A stretch of 64,000 nt of DNA from Paenibacillus polymyxa. Lineage in GTDB: Bacteria; Bacillota; Bacilli; Paenibacillales; Paenibacillaceae. Each line of letters opens with the position of its first letter. Within the stretch, counting starts at the first letter, position 1. Positions 17,041 to 29,509 of this stretch are shown one piece after another. Where the stretch lies: contig NZ_JAGGNR010000018.1 of NCBI RefSeq assembly GCF_018614975.1, positions 1 to 64,000 on the forward strand, in the 5' to 3' direction. The notes below the pieces were generated by a model. It was given only the letters and a program-made list of their open reading frames with translations, was not told where the DNA came from and made no database searches. The position numbers were made by a program, and so were the translations under genes.

Positions 17041-17259
17041 AAAAGAGCCCCCAAAGTGATATTATTTGGTCAGCGTATCCTGTGAAAAAGAGTCCCTTAT
17101 CACGTCACCGCTCGTTCGACAAAGTGCAACATATATATGTAAAAATCGGGCTGATAAGATGTCATAATTCGATCCTGTACCAGCTTTTAACATATCATAC
17201 TTCAGGGGAGGGATTCAATGCATGTGTGAGCTTTTTGGCCTACGTCTTTGAGAAGATGC

Positions 17260-17547
17260 TTACAATTTGGCGGAAGCCAACACCTCACGTTTCTTGCCAC
17301 TCGTTTTTTTGTATTTAATTTTGGTCGCTTCACCGCCCCGCAAATGGCGGATCGACTTGTGATACTCCAAAATGTGTTTCACCTGGTCAGCAAGATCAGG
17401 GTTGATTTCCGGCAGACGCTCCGTCAGATCCTTATGCACAGTACTCTTTGACACGCCGAATTCCTTGGCAATGGTACGGACCGTATTCCTCGTCTCAACA
17501 ATGCAGCGACCAATTTTGATGGTCCGTTCCTTGATGTAATCGTGCAC
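17260..17547 (-). CDS. spoIIID: Sporulation transcription factor SpoIIID
   Basis: A 95-residue mother-cell regulator that represses or activates many sigma-E genes and helps switch to sigma-K. The sequence is almost the textbook family sequence: MHDYIKERTIKIG, the helix-turn-helix VRTIAKEFGVSKSTVHKDL, then ERLPEINPDLADQVKHILEY and the basic HLRGGEATKIKYKK tail that contacts DNA. The start is a GTG (17547) with GGGAGG 7 nt upstream. A sigma-E-type promoter lies just upstream. Confidence 0.97.
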   Translation of the reverse strand: MHDYIKERTIKIGRCIVETRNTVRTIAKEFGVSKSTVHKDLTERLPEINPDLADQVKHILEYHKSIRHLRGGEATKIKYKKTSGKKREVLASAKL

Positions 17548-17582
17548 GCTCCCGCCTCCCTACTGTGTGGATAGTTTGGTAC

Positions 17583-17610
17583 ATTATATGAGGAGCATGC
17601 CTATATATTC
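17583..17610 (-). promoter_or_regulatory. Probable sigma-E promoter of spoIIID
   Basis: On the minus strand GAATATA and CATATAAT are separated by 13 nt, close to the sigma-E consensus (KMATATT, 13-14 nt, CATACANT). It is 36 nt upstream of the spoIIID GTG. Confidence 0.6.
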
Positions 17611-17662
17611 GCGGTTTAGAGGTGTGACAAGCTTCGAAGGTCCCATTATTTTCTGAAAAGCA

Positions 17663-17692
17663 CAAAAAGAGCAGAGGTTCAACCCCTCTGCC
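17663..17692 (-). terminator. Rho-independent terminator of spoIIQ
   Basis: GCAGAGG pairs with CCTCTGC, followed on the minus strand by TCTTTTTG. It lies 27 nt after the spoIIQ stop and separates it from spoIIID. Confidence 0.9.
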
Positions 17693-17718
17693 CATCATGT
17701 TGCTGCGGTAATAATCAT

Positions 17719-18459
17719 TTATTTTTCCGGAAGATATCCTTGCGGGTTAACTGGCTGTCCGTCTTCGTACACTTCAAAGTGAAGGTGGTTGCCAAGCGTT
17801 TTACCCAATTCATTGACGCCAGCGGATGCAATCGCATCTCCCTGTTTCACTTCGTCGTCCTGTTTCACTTTGACGTCTGCCAAGCTTTGGTATACCGTCT
17901 TCAGGTTATCGCTGTGTGTGATTTCCACAACCTGACCTGTGAGCGGATTTTGCTCAACCCGGGTAACTTTTCCGGCAAGCGCTGCTTTGACTTCAAACGT
18001 TTTATTATCCCCACGTGCCAGATCCACACCTGTGTTCGGGATGAATGTATCATTGTACTGCACCATCGCCGCTTCATGTTCCTCGGTTGAAGCTTCGCTA
18101 TCATAGAAAGGTTTTACTACCGAAATTTCGGACGGTACCGCTACCGGCCATACAAAATTCTCCGACTTTGCAACAACTTCCACACTTTCTTCTTCTCCGC
18201 CTACTGCTGTTCCTTCTGTACCCGTCGATACGCCTGTTTCTACTACCCCGCTAGCAGGGTCCGAGTTCAGCGTTTTGTCGCCTGTGCCCTGATAGACCCA
18301 CACTAAGGTTAGTATAATGCCTGCTGCTGCGATGTAGGCTGCCGGGAAGACCCAGCGTTTGGACATTGCTCTTTTCCATGAAGAGGGCTGACTAGCCGGT
18401 ACTCCTTGAGTTGTTTTAGGAGTTTCTTCTTGGACTGTTTTTTTGTTTTGTTCATTCAT
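17719..18459 (-). CDS. spoIIQ: Stage II sporulation protein SpoIIQ (LytM/M23 domain)
   Basis: A 246-residue forespore membrane protein that pairs with SpoIIIAH to form the channel between forespore and mother cell. It has a basic N terminus, one transmembrane helix (WVFPAAYIAAAGIILTLVWVY), an acidic linker and a C-terminal LytM-type domain ending in LGNHLHFEVYEDGQPVNP. The HxH pair of the M23 zinc site is kept, but the first ligand motif HxxxD reads NTGVD, with Asn for His, so it is probably not an active endopeptidase, as in B. subtilis. The ATG at 18459 has AGGTGAT upstream; a longer frame would run through the sigma-F promoter. It lies with spoIIID as in Bacillus. Confidence 0.92.
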   Translation of the reverse strand: MNEQNKKTVQEETPKTTQGVPASQPSSWKRAMSKRWVFPAAYIAAAGIILTLVWVYQGTGDKTLNSDPASGVVETGVSTGTEGTAVGGEEESVEVVAKSENFVWPVAVPSEISVVKPFYDSEASTEEHEAAMVQYNDTFIPNTGVDLARGDNKTFEVKAALAGKVTRVEQNPLTGQVVEITHSDNLKTVYQSLADVKVKQDDEVKQGDAIASAGVNELGKTLGNHLHFEVYEDGQPVNPQGYLPEK

Positions 18460-18477
18460 CTTGATCACCTCAGTAAC

Positions 18478-18506
18478 AAGTGTTACCGGGTGCAACTCTT
18501 TTATAC
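18478..18506 (-). promoter_or_regulatory. Sigma-F promoter of spoIIQ
   Basis: On the minus strand GTATA and GGTAACACTT are 14 nt apart, matching the sigma-F pattern (GYATA, about 15 nt, GGNNANANT). It is 18 nt upstream of the chosen start, consistent with forespore-specific expression. Confidence 0.8.
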
Positions 18507-18581
18507 ACGCGCGACTCTAATTATTTTCACGGAGGTTTCAGAGAGTGTTATATATGTTGAGGATGAGTGTTGGTACGTGCG

Positions 18582-18715
18582 CCGCTTCGGGGCCAGAAAA
18601 CCTTTCGACCAGCTGTTATCCCCGGATTTCCTGATTATATTCTCCCAAGGGAGAAATCCGGTGATAAAGGCGGACGCTTCGCTTCTACAGGTCTTTTCTG
18701 TCCCCTGCGCTCTGC
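18582..18715 (+). repeat. Structured interspersed repeat, copy D
   Basis: Copy D: outer stem CCAGAAAACC with GGTCTTTTCTG; inner hairpin TTATCCCCGGATTTC/GAAATCCGGTGATAA; then GGCGGACGCTTCGCTTCT, where a G-U pair keeps the small hairpin. It fills the gap between spoIID and the spoIIQ promoter; no convincing gene lies there. Confidence 0.8.
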
Positions 18716-18935
18716 ATACGCTAGCACTCTCCGCATATATAGCCAAGTCTTAAAACCTCCGGAAAGGGCGGTTGGTAAAAAGCGTGAATTGGCTTAATGA
18801 CCAATCCTTTCTCAGAAGTGAGTTTACTAGCAGAAGGCGAAATGATATAGGATGTGACTGGATACCGGCCGACTAAGGCTTTCCTGACGTCCTCATGCGT
18901 CAAAGCATTTATCTATCCATCCGTGTTCATCTCTC

Positions 18936-20276
18936 CTACTTCGCTGCCAGCATCTTGGATGCCTGTCCGAAGGAGATGCCGGTATAGTAGTGTTTGAGAA
19001 TCTGGGTGGCCGTGTGTCCCTCCTGCGCCATACCGTTTGCTCCCCATTGGCTCATGCCAACCCCATGACCGTACCCGTACGTTGTAATCTGGACCTCGTC
19101 ACCTGTGGTCTTCCAACTGAACTGGCTGGATCTTAATCCAAGCAGTTTACGCACCTCGGGTCCGCTGAATGTTTCACCTGCGATCTGCACTTCCTTAATC
19201 CGATGTCCTTTGGTTGTAGACAATACTTCCATCCACGATCCACCCTTCTGGGCGGTAACCGGAATGGCATCCAGGTTCAACTTCTGCAGAATCTCGTTAC
19301 GCTTCATGGTGACGGTCTGCTTGAATCCTGGTGCCAGGTTTTTGTCCCACGGACTGTCTACACTTTGCAGATACGGCACAGCGTTCCCCCACACATCCTC
19401 CGCATTCTCAGTATACCCATTACTTGTGGAAAAAAAGGACGCGGTGATTGCCTTGCCCTGATATGTCATCACCGTATCTCGACTTTCGCGTACAGCCTGT
19501 TGCAGCTTCTCCCATTCCTTCGCCTTTCCCAGACGCGTCCAATCCGCTTTCACCTGATCTGGCGGAATAAACACCTGATGGCTGACCGTATCCGTCACAT
19601 CCGCCGCACCCGATGGAACACCGCTTGTATCACTCACAGCTAACCTACGCACGATAAATGTGCGGGCTGCGATCGCCTGCGCCTTTAACGCCTCCAGTCT
19701 GAATTCCGCTGGCATCTCAGCTGCCACAACCCCGGTAACATAGTCTTCCAGTGGCAGATTCATCGTTGTGCCCGTTGCAGACAGGTATACGCGTACTTTG
19801 GGTTCAGGGTAGGTAACAGGAACGGCTGGCGCAGGGGCTGGGGTTCTTGTGCTGTTGGCATCTGTTGGAGCAGGGATCGGCTTTGGTGATTCGCTTGTCC
19901 GCGGCCATACCAGAATTACCGGAATCAGCAACGCCATTGCCAATAAGGCAGATACAGCGGCAGCCGGTTGCCATCGTGTCGTATTGCGTCCCCATCGGGG
20001 TTTTCGTCCAAATGTCCGCATTCGGCGACGCTTCACACGGCGGAACTGGTCCAGCTCAATAACAGGTATATGAATGTGCTCGGTTGTCTGTCGGTTCAGC
20101 TCATCTGTCGACACCTGTCCTGGATTGGATAATCTTGCAGGCTGTGATGGAACAGTCCTCAGGTTCAATGGGGCAGGCTTGTCTTTTCCTATTCCAGAAA
20201 CGGTATTTCCCTCCGCCTCTTGCATACCTGGACGAGGGACAAGGGGTACCTTTACCTGTACACGAGCTTCTTTCAT
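18936..20276 (-). CDS. spoIID: Stage II sporulation protein SpoIID (peptidoglycan lytic enzyme)
   Basis: A 446-residue mother-cell protein of the SpoIID/LytB family that cleaves denuded glycan strands during engulfment with SpoIIM and SpoIIP. A basic cytoplasmic region of about 115 residues precedes one transmembrane helix (AAVSALLAMALLIPVILVWP). A proline-rich linker and the SpoIID domain follow, with LEDYVTGVVAAEMPAEF (catalytic Glu), LKAQAIAARTF, and the C-terminal GYGHGVGMSQWGANGMA signature. It is longer than B. subtilis SpoIID (343 aa) because of the N-terminal extension. GGAGGG lies 10 nt before the ATG. The murA gene is upstream, as in Bacillus. Confidence 0.95.
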   Translation of the reverse strand: MKEARVQVKVPLVPRPGMQEAEGNTVSGIGKDKPAPLNLRTVPSQPARLSNPGQVSTDELNRQTTEHIHIPVIELDQFRRVKRRRMRTFGRKPRWGRNTTRWQPAAAVSALLAMALLIPVILVWPRTSESPKPIPAPTDANSTRTPAPAPAVPVTYPEPKVRVYLSATGTTMNLPLEDYVTGVVAAEMPAEFRLEALKAQAIAARTFIVRRLAVSDTSGVPSGAADVTDTVSHQVFIPPDQVKADWTRLGKAKEWEKLQQAVRESRDTVMTYQGKAITASFFSTSNGYTENAEDVWGNAVPYLQSVDSPWDKNLAPGFKQTVTMKRNEILQKLNLDAIPVTAQKGGSWMEVLSTTKGHRIKEVQIAGETFSGPEVRKLLGLRSSQFSWKTTGDEVQITTYGYGHGVGMSQWGANGMAQEGHTATQILKHYYTGISFGQASKMLAAK

Positions 20277-20620
20277 TCGAATATAACCCTCCGTTATCTA
20301 TGGCCGGTCATGTGCCGGTCGTGTTGTTCAAATCCATAGTTTAGGTTATGAGCTGGCTTGATCTGATAGAACCTGATTTAAGAGAAACGAGGCCCTTTTA
20401 ATTCTGTTAAATTTCCTGTTTTCTTTTGCTATGTACATCTTAGAAACGTTGATCTGTCGCTGAATACCGCTGGTTAGCTGGATCCGACACCCCATATAAG
20501 GTACGCTCTTTCATTTGGTTCAGAATCGGTACAGATTACGATGTTATGCTATACAAGTTAGGACCAGCTATTAATAGAATCAGGTATCAATTATCTCGTC
20601 GTCTTCTTAAAAGTAAACAC

Positions 20621-20650
20621 AAAAAAAGCCAAGCCAGATGGCTTAGCCTT
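20621..20650 (-). terminator. Rho-independent terminator of murA
   Basis: AGGCTAAGCCA pairs with TGGCTTGGCTT, with one mismatch, then seven T residues on the minus strand. The rest of the 470-nt gap between murA and spoIID (20277-20745) shows nothing else I can identify. Confidence 0.85.
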
Positions 20651-20745
20651 ATCATTTTTTACAATATACGTTCCTTCGCATTCATAATCCACACAACCGT
20701 GTGACTCACAATAGGGGGACCATATTTTTTCTATTCAATCCAGTG

Positions 20746-22092
20746 TTAAGCCAAAGTTGGTTGCACCTTAAACATCGGTACTTCTTTCTCCACTTTTTCA
20801 CTAGGTGCTTTGGTTGCTTCCAGCTTAGGCTCATCAACCGAAATCCGATAGATGTCAGCGCCAAGTCCATTAAGCTTCTCAGCGAGATGTACATAACCAC
20901 GGTCGATGTGATGAGTACCGCCCACTTCCGTTGTACCTTCAGCAACAAGACCTGCAATAATGAGTGCGGCACCCGCACGCAAATCGGTAGCCGTTACTTT
21001 GGCACCCTTCAGTTTGGCATTACCTGTGATGATGGACGAACGTCCTTCAACTTTGATCTCCGCATTCATCAATTGGAACTCATCCACATGCATGAATCGG
21101 TTTTCAAAAACAGTCTCTGTCACGACACTTGTTCCTTCAGATGCGAGCAAGAGTGCCATCATCTGGGATTGCATATCTGTCGGGAATCCTGGATAAGGTA
21201 ATGTTTTCACATCCACAGCCTTAAGAGGACGATCTGCGATTACACGCACGCCATTCTCATCCGGTTGGATTGTAACACCCATCTCTTCAAGCTTCGCGAT
21301 AACGGAGCCTAAATGATCAGAGATTGCACCTTCAATGTACACGTCACCACCGGAAATTGCAGCAGCAGCCATATACGTACCCGCTTCTACCCGATCCGGA
21401 ATAACGGTGTGTGTAACACCTGTCAGTTTCTCCACACCTTCAATGCGGATCACTCCAGTACCAGCACCACGTACGATGGCACCCATTCCATTCAGGAAGT
21501 TGGCAAGGTCCACAATCTCAGGTTCTTTTGCCGCGTTCTCCAGAACAGTTACACCTTCGGCCAATGTTGCTGCCATCATAATATTTTGAGTGGCACCTAC
21601 GGAAGCCACATCCAGATAAATTTTCGCGCCACGCAACCGTCCTTGGCTACGAGCTTCGATATAACCTTGGCCCAAGCTGATCTCTGCGCCCATGGCTTCA
21701 AAACCTTTCAAATGCTGATCAATAGGCCGTGTACCGATGGCACATCCTCCAGGAAGTGAGATTCTTGTATGACCCATTCGAGTCAACAAAGGCCCCATGA
21801 CCAGGAAAGACGCCCGCATTTTACTTACCCATTCATACGGGGCTTCACAGGAAGTAAGTTTCTCCGCATTTACGGTAATCACTTCGTCCCGGTATGTAAC
21901 TCCCGCTCCCAGCGATTCCAACACCTTGTTAATCGTCATCACATCGTCTAGAGGAGGTGCGTCAATAATAACGCTATGTCCTTCTTCCCCTAAGAGAGAG
22001 GCAGCGATGATCGGAAGAACAGAATTTTTAGCGCCGCTAACTTTGACACTTCCGGTCAACCTTTTGCCACCGCGGACGATAAATTTGCTCAT
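20746..22092 (-). CDS. murA: UDP-N-acetylglucosamine 1-carboxyvinyltransferase MurA
   Basis: A 448-residue enzyme transferring enolpyruvate from PEP to UDP-GlcNAc, the first committed step of peptidoglycan synthesis. The N-terminal [25 protein letters not shown] is typical. The PEP/fosfomycin-reactive Cys is in [18 protein letters not shown], and [13 protein letters not shown] and [11 protein letters not shown] are conserved EPSP-synthase-fold motifs. Relative to the usual length (about 420-435) it carries a C-terminal tail of about 25 residues rich in Lys and Glu ([17 protein letters not shown]). I use the second of two adjacent ATGs (22092), 8 nt after GGAGG. Its place beside ywzB and spoIID matches B. 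subtilis murAA. Confidence 0.96.
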   Translation of the reverse strand: MSKFIVRGGKRLTGSVKVSGAKNSVLPIIAASLLGEEGHSVIIDAPPLDDVMTINKVLESLGAGVTYRDEVITVNAEKLTSCEAPYEWVSKMRASFLVMGPLLTRMGHTRISLPGGCAIGTRPIDQHLKGFEAMGAEISLGQGYIEARSQGRLRGAKIYLDVASVGATQNIMMAATLAEGVTVLENAAKEPEIVDLANFLNGMGAIVRGAGTGVIRIEGVEKLTGVTHTVIPDRVEAGTYMAAAAISGGDVYIEGAISDHLGSVIAKLEEMGVTIQPDENGVRVIADRPLKAVDVKTLPYPGFPTDMQSQMMALLLASEGTSVVTETVFENRFMHVDEFQLMNAEIKVEGRSSIITGNAKLKGAKVTATDLRAGAALIIAGLVAEGTTEVGGTHHIDRGYVHLAEKLNGLGADIYRISVDEPKLEATKAPSEKVEKEVPMFKVQPTLA

Positions 22093-22612
22093 CATGGTTC
22101 CCTCCGCGCTTTTATTCCCTTTTCTTCATTCCGGAATACGTAAGCCCCACTATGCTAGAAAGGACTGTTGCTATGTGTGGAATTTCGACATATTCTGGCA
22201 TATTGCCACAGATGTCTGTTCAGAAAAGAATTGGTTTTATAATCCATATCAATGATACCATATGCCGTGCATCTTGCTATTCAGCATGTAAAATTAGTGA
22301 CTTACAAGCCAGCAGAGCATCAGAACAGACAGAGTGGGATGGTTATTAGCCGGCATGAACCGGATATCCCGTTTATAACTACAAAATAAGTGAACAATTG
22401 TGAATTCCCTAACTTCCATCATAACATTGTTGAATTGTACGATACAAGCATTTTTACATAAAACATCTCAAATTCATCCAATTTTACGTCACATTTTTTT
22501 CTTAATTTCTTTACCGACAACTCATACTCTAATTGTTAACACAATTAATCGATGTTATTCGACAAAGAGCAGCTTGAAGAACCTAACAGATGATTAACCA
22601 ACCATCTCGACA

Positions 22613-22870
22613 TTAAAACAAATTACGCAACATTTGTGTCCAAGACAAGTAGTCAATGACAAAGCCAGCAACGGCATGCCCCAAAATAATGGCCAAGAGC
22701 AAATGCAACAGTCTTCCCTGAGCACCTCGTGGTTGCCTGATGATTAAATCCAGTTTGAGATTTGTCAAAGCCCACCAAGACAATGCAATACATAACAGGG
22801 AGACGATGATTGAGACCAAGCCATTGGTGCTTAACGCCTGGTTCACCTGATTCGTCAGATCAGTATCCAT
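22613..22870 (-). CDS. ywzB: DUF1146 family small membrane protein YwzB
   Basis: An 85-residue protein with two transmembrane helices (about residues 18-36, IIVSLLCIALSWWALTNL, and 52-75, LLHLLLAIILGHAVAGFVI) joined by a basic loop (RQPRGAQGR). YwzB is conserved between atpC and murA in Bacillales; its function is unknown. GGAGG precedes the ATG at 10 nt. Conserved position and topology are the main support. Confidence 0.85.
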   Translation of the reverse strand: MDTDLTNQVNQALSTNGLVSIIVSLLCIALSWWALTNLKLDLIIRQPRGAQGRLLHLLLAIILGHAVAGFVIDYLSWTQMLRNLF

Positions 22871-23435
22871 ATATTCTTTACCTCCACATTTGTTGCAGCG
22901 ATCAGCATATCATATGCCCGGCACCCATAACTTGTTAGTATACTGGAATGTCTTGAGCATAACATACTGAGCGTACTGTCAGATTTACTCCTGCCAGGCA
23001 GGAATCTCCTGATGCCCAATCACCGAGCAGCAACAATGCGGCTGTGCATGACTATGGAATCTACTACGCAGCTTCCTGCTTCTGCTGACTCTATGGAATA
23101 TAGGCTCTTTCATCATACATTGTCAATTACATTGATTTCCACTTCTAAAATATTTTAATTTTAAAATGCCGGGATTTTGTGACTAAAACGACATAAAAGA
23201 GCGCTATTTCGATATCGATTCTGTCATTTCCTCGGAAATAATTTAAATTTATTCATGAAAAAAATGGTTCTCTTAGTGGTAAATACGCCCACTACTTTAG
23301 TCCTACATTCTATTCAAATCCTCAACATCGGTGAATAATTCGCTTAAAATACTTCTGTTTACTGAAGGGGGTTAGGATGTAATTTGTGGTCAGCCATTTT
23401 GATATATTCGATAAAACAATTCTATCAAACAAACT
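22871..23435. other. 565-nt intergenic region without a recognisable gene
   Basis: Between ywzB and the atp terminator I see only a small perfect hairpin TCCTGCC/GGCAGGA near 22990 and AT-rich sequence. No open frame has a convincing ribosome site. The gap between murA and ywzB (22093-22612) is similarly empty. Confidence 0.5.
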
Positions 23436-23468
23436 CAAAAAAGCCCGGCAGACTACGCCGCCGGGCTT
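23436..23468 (-). terminator. Rho-independent terminator of the ATP synthase operon
   Basis: AAGCCCGGC pairs with GCCGGGCTT, then TTTTTT on the minus strand, 12 nt after the atpC stop. Confidence 0.93.
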
Positions 23469-23479
23469 CCAAGAACCGT

Positions 23480-23884
23480 TTATTTGCCGAACACATTAAT
23501 CCGGTTAACCGCTTTTTGCAGCGCAATTTCTGCACGACGGTGATCAAAGTGGTCCTGATTGCTTTGGCTTGCAAGCCGACGTTCTGCCCGCTCTTTCGCC
23601 GCACGCGCACGATCCACATCAATGTTTTCCGGGAATTCAGCACTCTCTGCAAGTACAACAACCTTATCTTTACGAACTTCGATAAACCCGCCACCGATAG
23701 CAACTCGTTTATTTTCTTTTCCGTTATGGATATAGATCGGTGCAATCTGCAAAGGTGTAACCATAGGAATATGACCAGGCAGAATGCCCAGCTCCCCTTC
23801 AATACCACGAGCTGTAATGCTATCCACTTGTTCTGAATATACCAGACGCTCGGGTGTTACAATCTCCAACAAAAAGGTGCTCAA
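23480..23884 (-). CDS. atpC: ATP synthase F1 subunit epsilon
   Basis: A 134-residue rotor-stalk subunit that couples F1 to the c-ring and can inhibit ATP hydrolysis. The N-terminal beta-sandwich holds the family motif GELGILPGHIPMVTPLQI, and the C-terminal helical hairpin is rich in Ala and Arg (DRARAAKERAERRL). I place the start at a TTG (23884): AGGAGG is 7 nt upstream, whereas the ATG two codons earlier is only 1 nt from it. The resulting STFLLEIVTPERLVYS matches family N termini and the length fits B. subtilis (132). Confidence 0.93.
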   Translation of the reverse strand: MSTFLLEIVTPERLVYSEQVDSITARGIEGELGILPGHIPMVTPLQIAPIYIHNGKENKRVAIGGGFIEVRKDKVVVLAESAEFPENIDVDRARAAKERAERRLASQSNQDHFDHRRAEIALQKAVNRINVFGK

Positions 23885-23944
23885 TTCCATCCCTCCTGAA
23901 ACTATCCGAAGGATAGCCCACATAAGGACAATCCTGGATTCAGA

Positions 23945-25363
<1,419 letters not shown>

Positions 25364-25443
25364 CTACAAGCCTGCTACTTTTGCAAAAATAATGTACCGT
25401 TCGTTTATCTTTGCTCTGCAAGCCTTCATTAATAAAAAAACGG

Positions 25444-26316
25444 TTAGCCTTGTGCTGCGTTGGCACCTGCCACAATTTCCGTAATCTCCTGCGTAATCGC
25501 CGCTTGACGGGCACGGTTGTATGTCAATGACAAGTCGTTAATGAGTTTGGATGCATTTTTGGTTGCATTACCCATTGCCGTCATTTTCGCACCCAGCTCA
25601 CTTGCCTTACCGTTCAGAAGTGCACCATAGATCAGCGTTTCCGCGTAACGCGGAAGCAAAACCTCCAGTACAGCCTCAGCAGACGGCTCGTATTCGTAGC
25701 TTGCCGTTGGTCCTTCCGCAGCAGTTACCTCAGGTGTTTCCATCGGAAGAAGTTTTTCTACCGTAGGAATCTGGGTCAACGCATTCACAAAGCGGTTATA
25801 ACAAATGTACAATTCATCAAATTCAGCCAGTTCAAACCCATGAACAGCTTCGTGTGCGATGGATTTGATATCTGCAAATGAAGGCGAATCCGACAGATCC
25901 GTAGTTGTGGATGCCATCGCCATTTCACGACGTCTGAAGTAATCGCGTCCTTTACGTCCAATGACGAACAATTCGTAGTCATCCTGGGAGTTGTGGCGCT
26001 CTTTGAGCGTCTGATTAACCTGACGCAAAACGTTCGCATTGTATCCACCTGCAAGACCACGGTCCGATGTAATGATCAGGTAAGCTGTCTTTTTGACCGG
26101 ACGGCTCTCCAGCATCGGATGCTGTATACCTTGCGTGCTTGATGCAATACTAGCTACAACTTCTTTCAGTTTCTCCGAATAAGGACGGGCTGCTTCCGCT
26201 TTTTCCTGCGCCTTACGCAGTTTTGCAGCAGCTACCATCTCCATTGCTTTGGTGATCTGCTTGGTGCTTTGTACGCTTTTAATTTGCCGCTTAATTTCGC
26301 GCATGCCTTTTGCCAT
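25444..26316 (-). CDS. atpG: ATP synthase F1 subunit gamma
   Basis: A 290-residue central rotor shaft. The N-terminal coiled-coil helix MREIKRQIKSVQSTKQITKAMEMVAAAKLRKA and the C-terminal helix MGNATKNASKLINDLSLTYNRARQAAITQEITEIVAGA are diagnostic, and TSDRGLAGGYNANV is the conserved central motif. The ATG at 26316 follows AAGGTGGTG. Upstream, between atpA and atpG, lies an unusual hairpin array. Confidence 0.97.
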   Translation of the reverse strand: MAKGMREIKRQIKSVQSTKQITKAMEMVAAAKLRKAQEKAEAARPYSEKLKEVVASIASSTQGIQHPMLESRPVKKTAYLIITSDRGLAGGYNANVLRQVNQTLKERHNSQDDYELFVIGRKGRDYFRRREMAMASTTTDLSDSPSFADIKSIAHEAVHGFELAEFDELYICYNRFVNALTQIPTVEKLLPMETPEVTAAEGPTASYEYEPSAEAVLEVLLPRYAETLIYGALLNGKASELGAKMTAMGNATKNASKLINDLSLTYNRARQAAITQEITEIVAGANAAQG

Positions 26317-26332
26317 GATTTCACCACCTTCA

Positions 26333-26470
26333 AGTTTTGACGTAGTCAAAACTACTTCGTAAGCCTAACCCTGACTTTGACGGAGTCAAAGTTACTTCGT
26401 AAGCATCACCACTAGTTTTGACAAGGTCAAAACTACATCGTAAGCATCATCTTTTTTGACAGAGTCAAAG
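26333..26470. repeat. Four-unit hairpin array (period about 40 nt) between atpA and atpG
   Basis: Four tandem units each carry a short inverted repeat: AGTTTTGAC/GTCAAAACT (26333-26353), ACTTTGAC/GTCAAAGT (26374-26392), AGTTTTGAC/GTCAAAACT (26414-26434) and TTTGAC/GTCAAA (26455-26469). The first three are followed by ACTTCGTAAGC or ACATCGTAAGC. The second unit differs from the first at paired positions so that pairing is kept. They lie inside the operon, so the transcript would carry four stem-loops just upstream of atpG. Confidence 0.88.
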
Positions 26471-26526
26471 TATTACATGCAGACATGCGGAATCGGTTAG
26501 ACAACTCCGCACCTGCAATCATTTAT

Positions 26527-28047
<1,521 letters not shown>

Positions 28048-28057
28048 TCACCCCAAT

Positions 28058-28606
28058 CTACTGTACTCGTCTGTTAAAAGACTGCTCAAGACGTTCGAGC
28101 TTGCCAGCCAAGCTGCCGTCATAGATCGTATCGCCAATGGCGACTTTCAATCCGCCCAGCAGAGTCGGATCAACAATGTTCTCGATACGAATCTTTTTAT
28201 TCACACGGCCACCGAATTCACGGGCTACCGCTTCTTTTTCTTCATCATTCAATGCATAAGTCGAGTAGACACGGGCATCAGCGATGCCGAGTGACTCACC
28301 TTGGATCTTCCGATAATCATTCAGCAAATCTCCCAGCAATTCAACGCGTCCGCGTTCAATCATCAACAAGACAGTGCGGATGACAGGCTCGGATACCTTA
28401 CCATCAAGACTTGAGTGAAGCACCTTCTGTTTGGCTTCATCAGAAATGTTAGGGGATACGATAAATTTCTCAATATCAGCATCTCCGGTCAATGCACTGA
28501 CTACTGCAACCAGTTCCTGTTCAACCTCAAGCACCTGCTGTTGCTGAAGAGCAACTTCGAACAATGCTTTCGCATAACGCTTGGCAACAATCGTATCGCG
28601 GCTCAT
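28058..28606 (-). CDS. atpH: ATP synthase F1 subunit delta
   Basis: A 182-residue peripheral-stalk subunit (OSCP family) joining the b dimer to the top of F1. The N-terminal VAKRYAKALFEVALQQQ and the C-terminal KIRIENIVDPTLLGGLKVAIGDTIYDGSLAGKLERL are characteristic. AGGAGG precedes the ATG, which overlaps the atpF stop in the sequence ATGA, so translation is coupled. Confidence 0.96.
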   Translation of the reverse strand: MSRDTIVAKRYAKALFEVALQQQQVLEVEQELVAVVSALTGDADIEKFIVSPNISDEAKQKVLHSSLDGKVSEPVIRTVLLMIERGRVELLGDLLNDYRKIQGESLGIADARVYSTYALNDEEKEAVAREFGGRVNKKIRIENIVDPTLLGGLKVAIGDTIYDGSLAGKLERLEQSFNRRVQ

Positions 28607-29091
28607 TGTCGGCCTCCTACCTCATTGAGGTATTGGTTCACAAGTTCTTCTTGTGCAGGACCGTTCTCAACTTCTTTTTTGATCAACTTGGATGCAATCC
28701 GAACGGAAGCGGTACCCAGTTCGCTGCGAAGCGCTGCGACTGCTTTGTTCTTCTCGCTCTCGATTTCGCGTACTGCATCGTCTTTCAGACGATTAGCTTC
28801 TGCTTTCGCATCAGCCAGAATCGATTCAGCTTGTTTGCCACCCGTTTGTTTGGATTGTTCAATGATGTCGTAAGCATCCTGGCGCGCTTGCTCAAGAGCT
28901 TGTTTTTGTTCCTCCACATAGGCGATGGCCTGTTCCCGGGTCTGTGCAGCCTCATTCATCTGCGTCAACACGAGTTCACGACGTTTTTCCATAATGGAGA
29001 ACAAAGGACCGAAAGCATAACGGCTAAGCAGCCAATATAAAATTGCGAATGCAACAATCGCAAGAAGCGTATTTTCCCATATGAAACTCAA
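28603..29091 (-). CDS. atpF: ATP synthase F0 subunit b
   Basis: A 162-residue peripheral stalk subunit: one N-terminal membrane helix (WENTLLAIVAFAILYWLLSRYAF) followed by a long charged helix (EKRRELVLTQMNEAAQTREQ and onward) that dimerises along F1. The start is placed at a TTG (29091), 8 nt after AAGGAG; an upstream ATG lacks a ribosome site and would add residues before the membrane helix. It ends by overlapping atpH. Confidence 0.93.
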   Translation of the reverse strand: MSFIWENTLLAIVAFAILYWLLSRYAFGPLFSIMEKRRELVLTQMNEAAQTREQAIAYVEEQKQALEQARQDAYDIIEQSKQTGGKQAESILADAKAEANRLKDDAVREIESEKNKAVAALRSELGTASVRIASKLIKKEVENGPAQEELVNQYLNEVGGRQ

Positions 29092-29206
29092 TCTGTTCAC
29101 TCCTTCCTGGAGGTATCCTTGGAACATTCATCTGCAGGTAGCAGACATTACCTAAAAAGAAGGCGCGGATGGCTATGGCCTTCCCCGCCAAACCTTTAAA
29201 ATTTAA

Positions 29207-29473
<267 letters not shown>

Positions 29474-29509
29474 TCAGCCTGGTGAAGAAATCTTCGTAAG
29501 GCTTGAAAC

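Noticed and set aside
18721-18903. A 60-codon minus-strand frame between spoIID and spoIIQ
   Set aside because: No Shine-Dalgarno sequence, abuts repeat copy D, and composition is unlike a gene.
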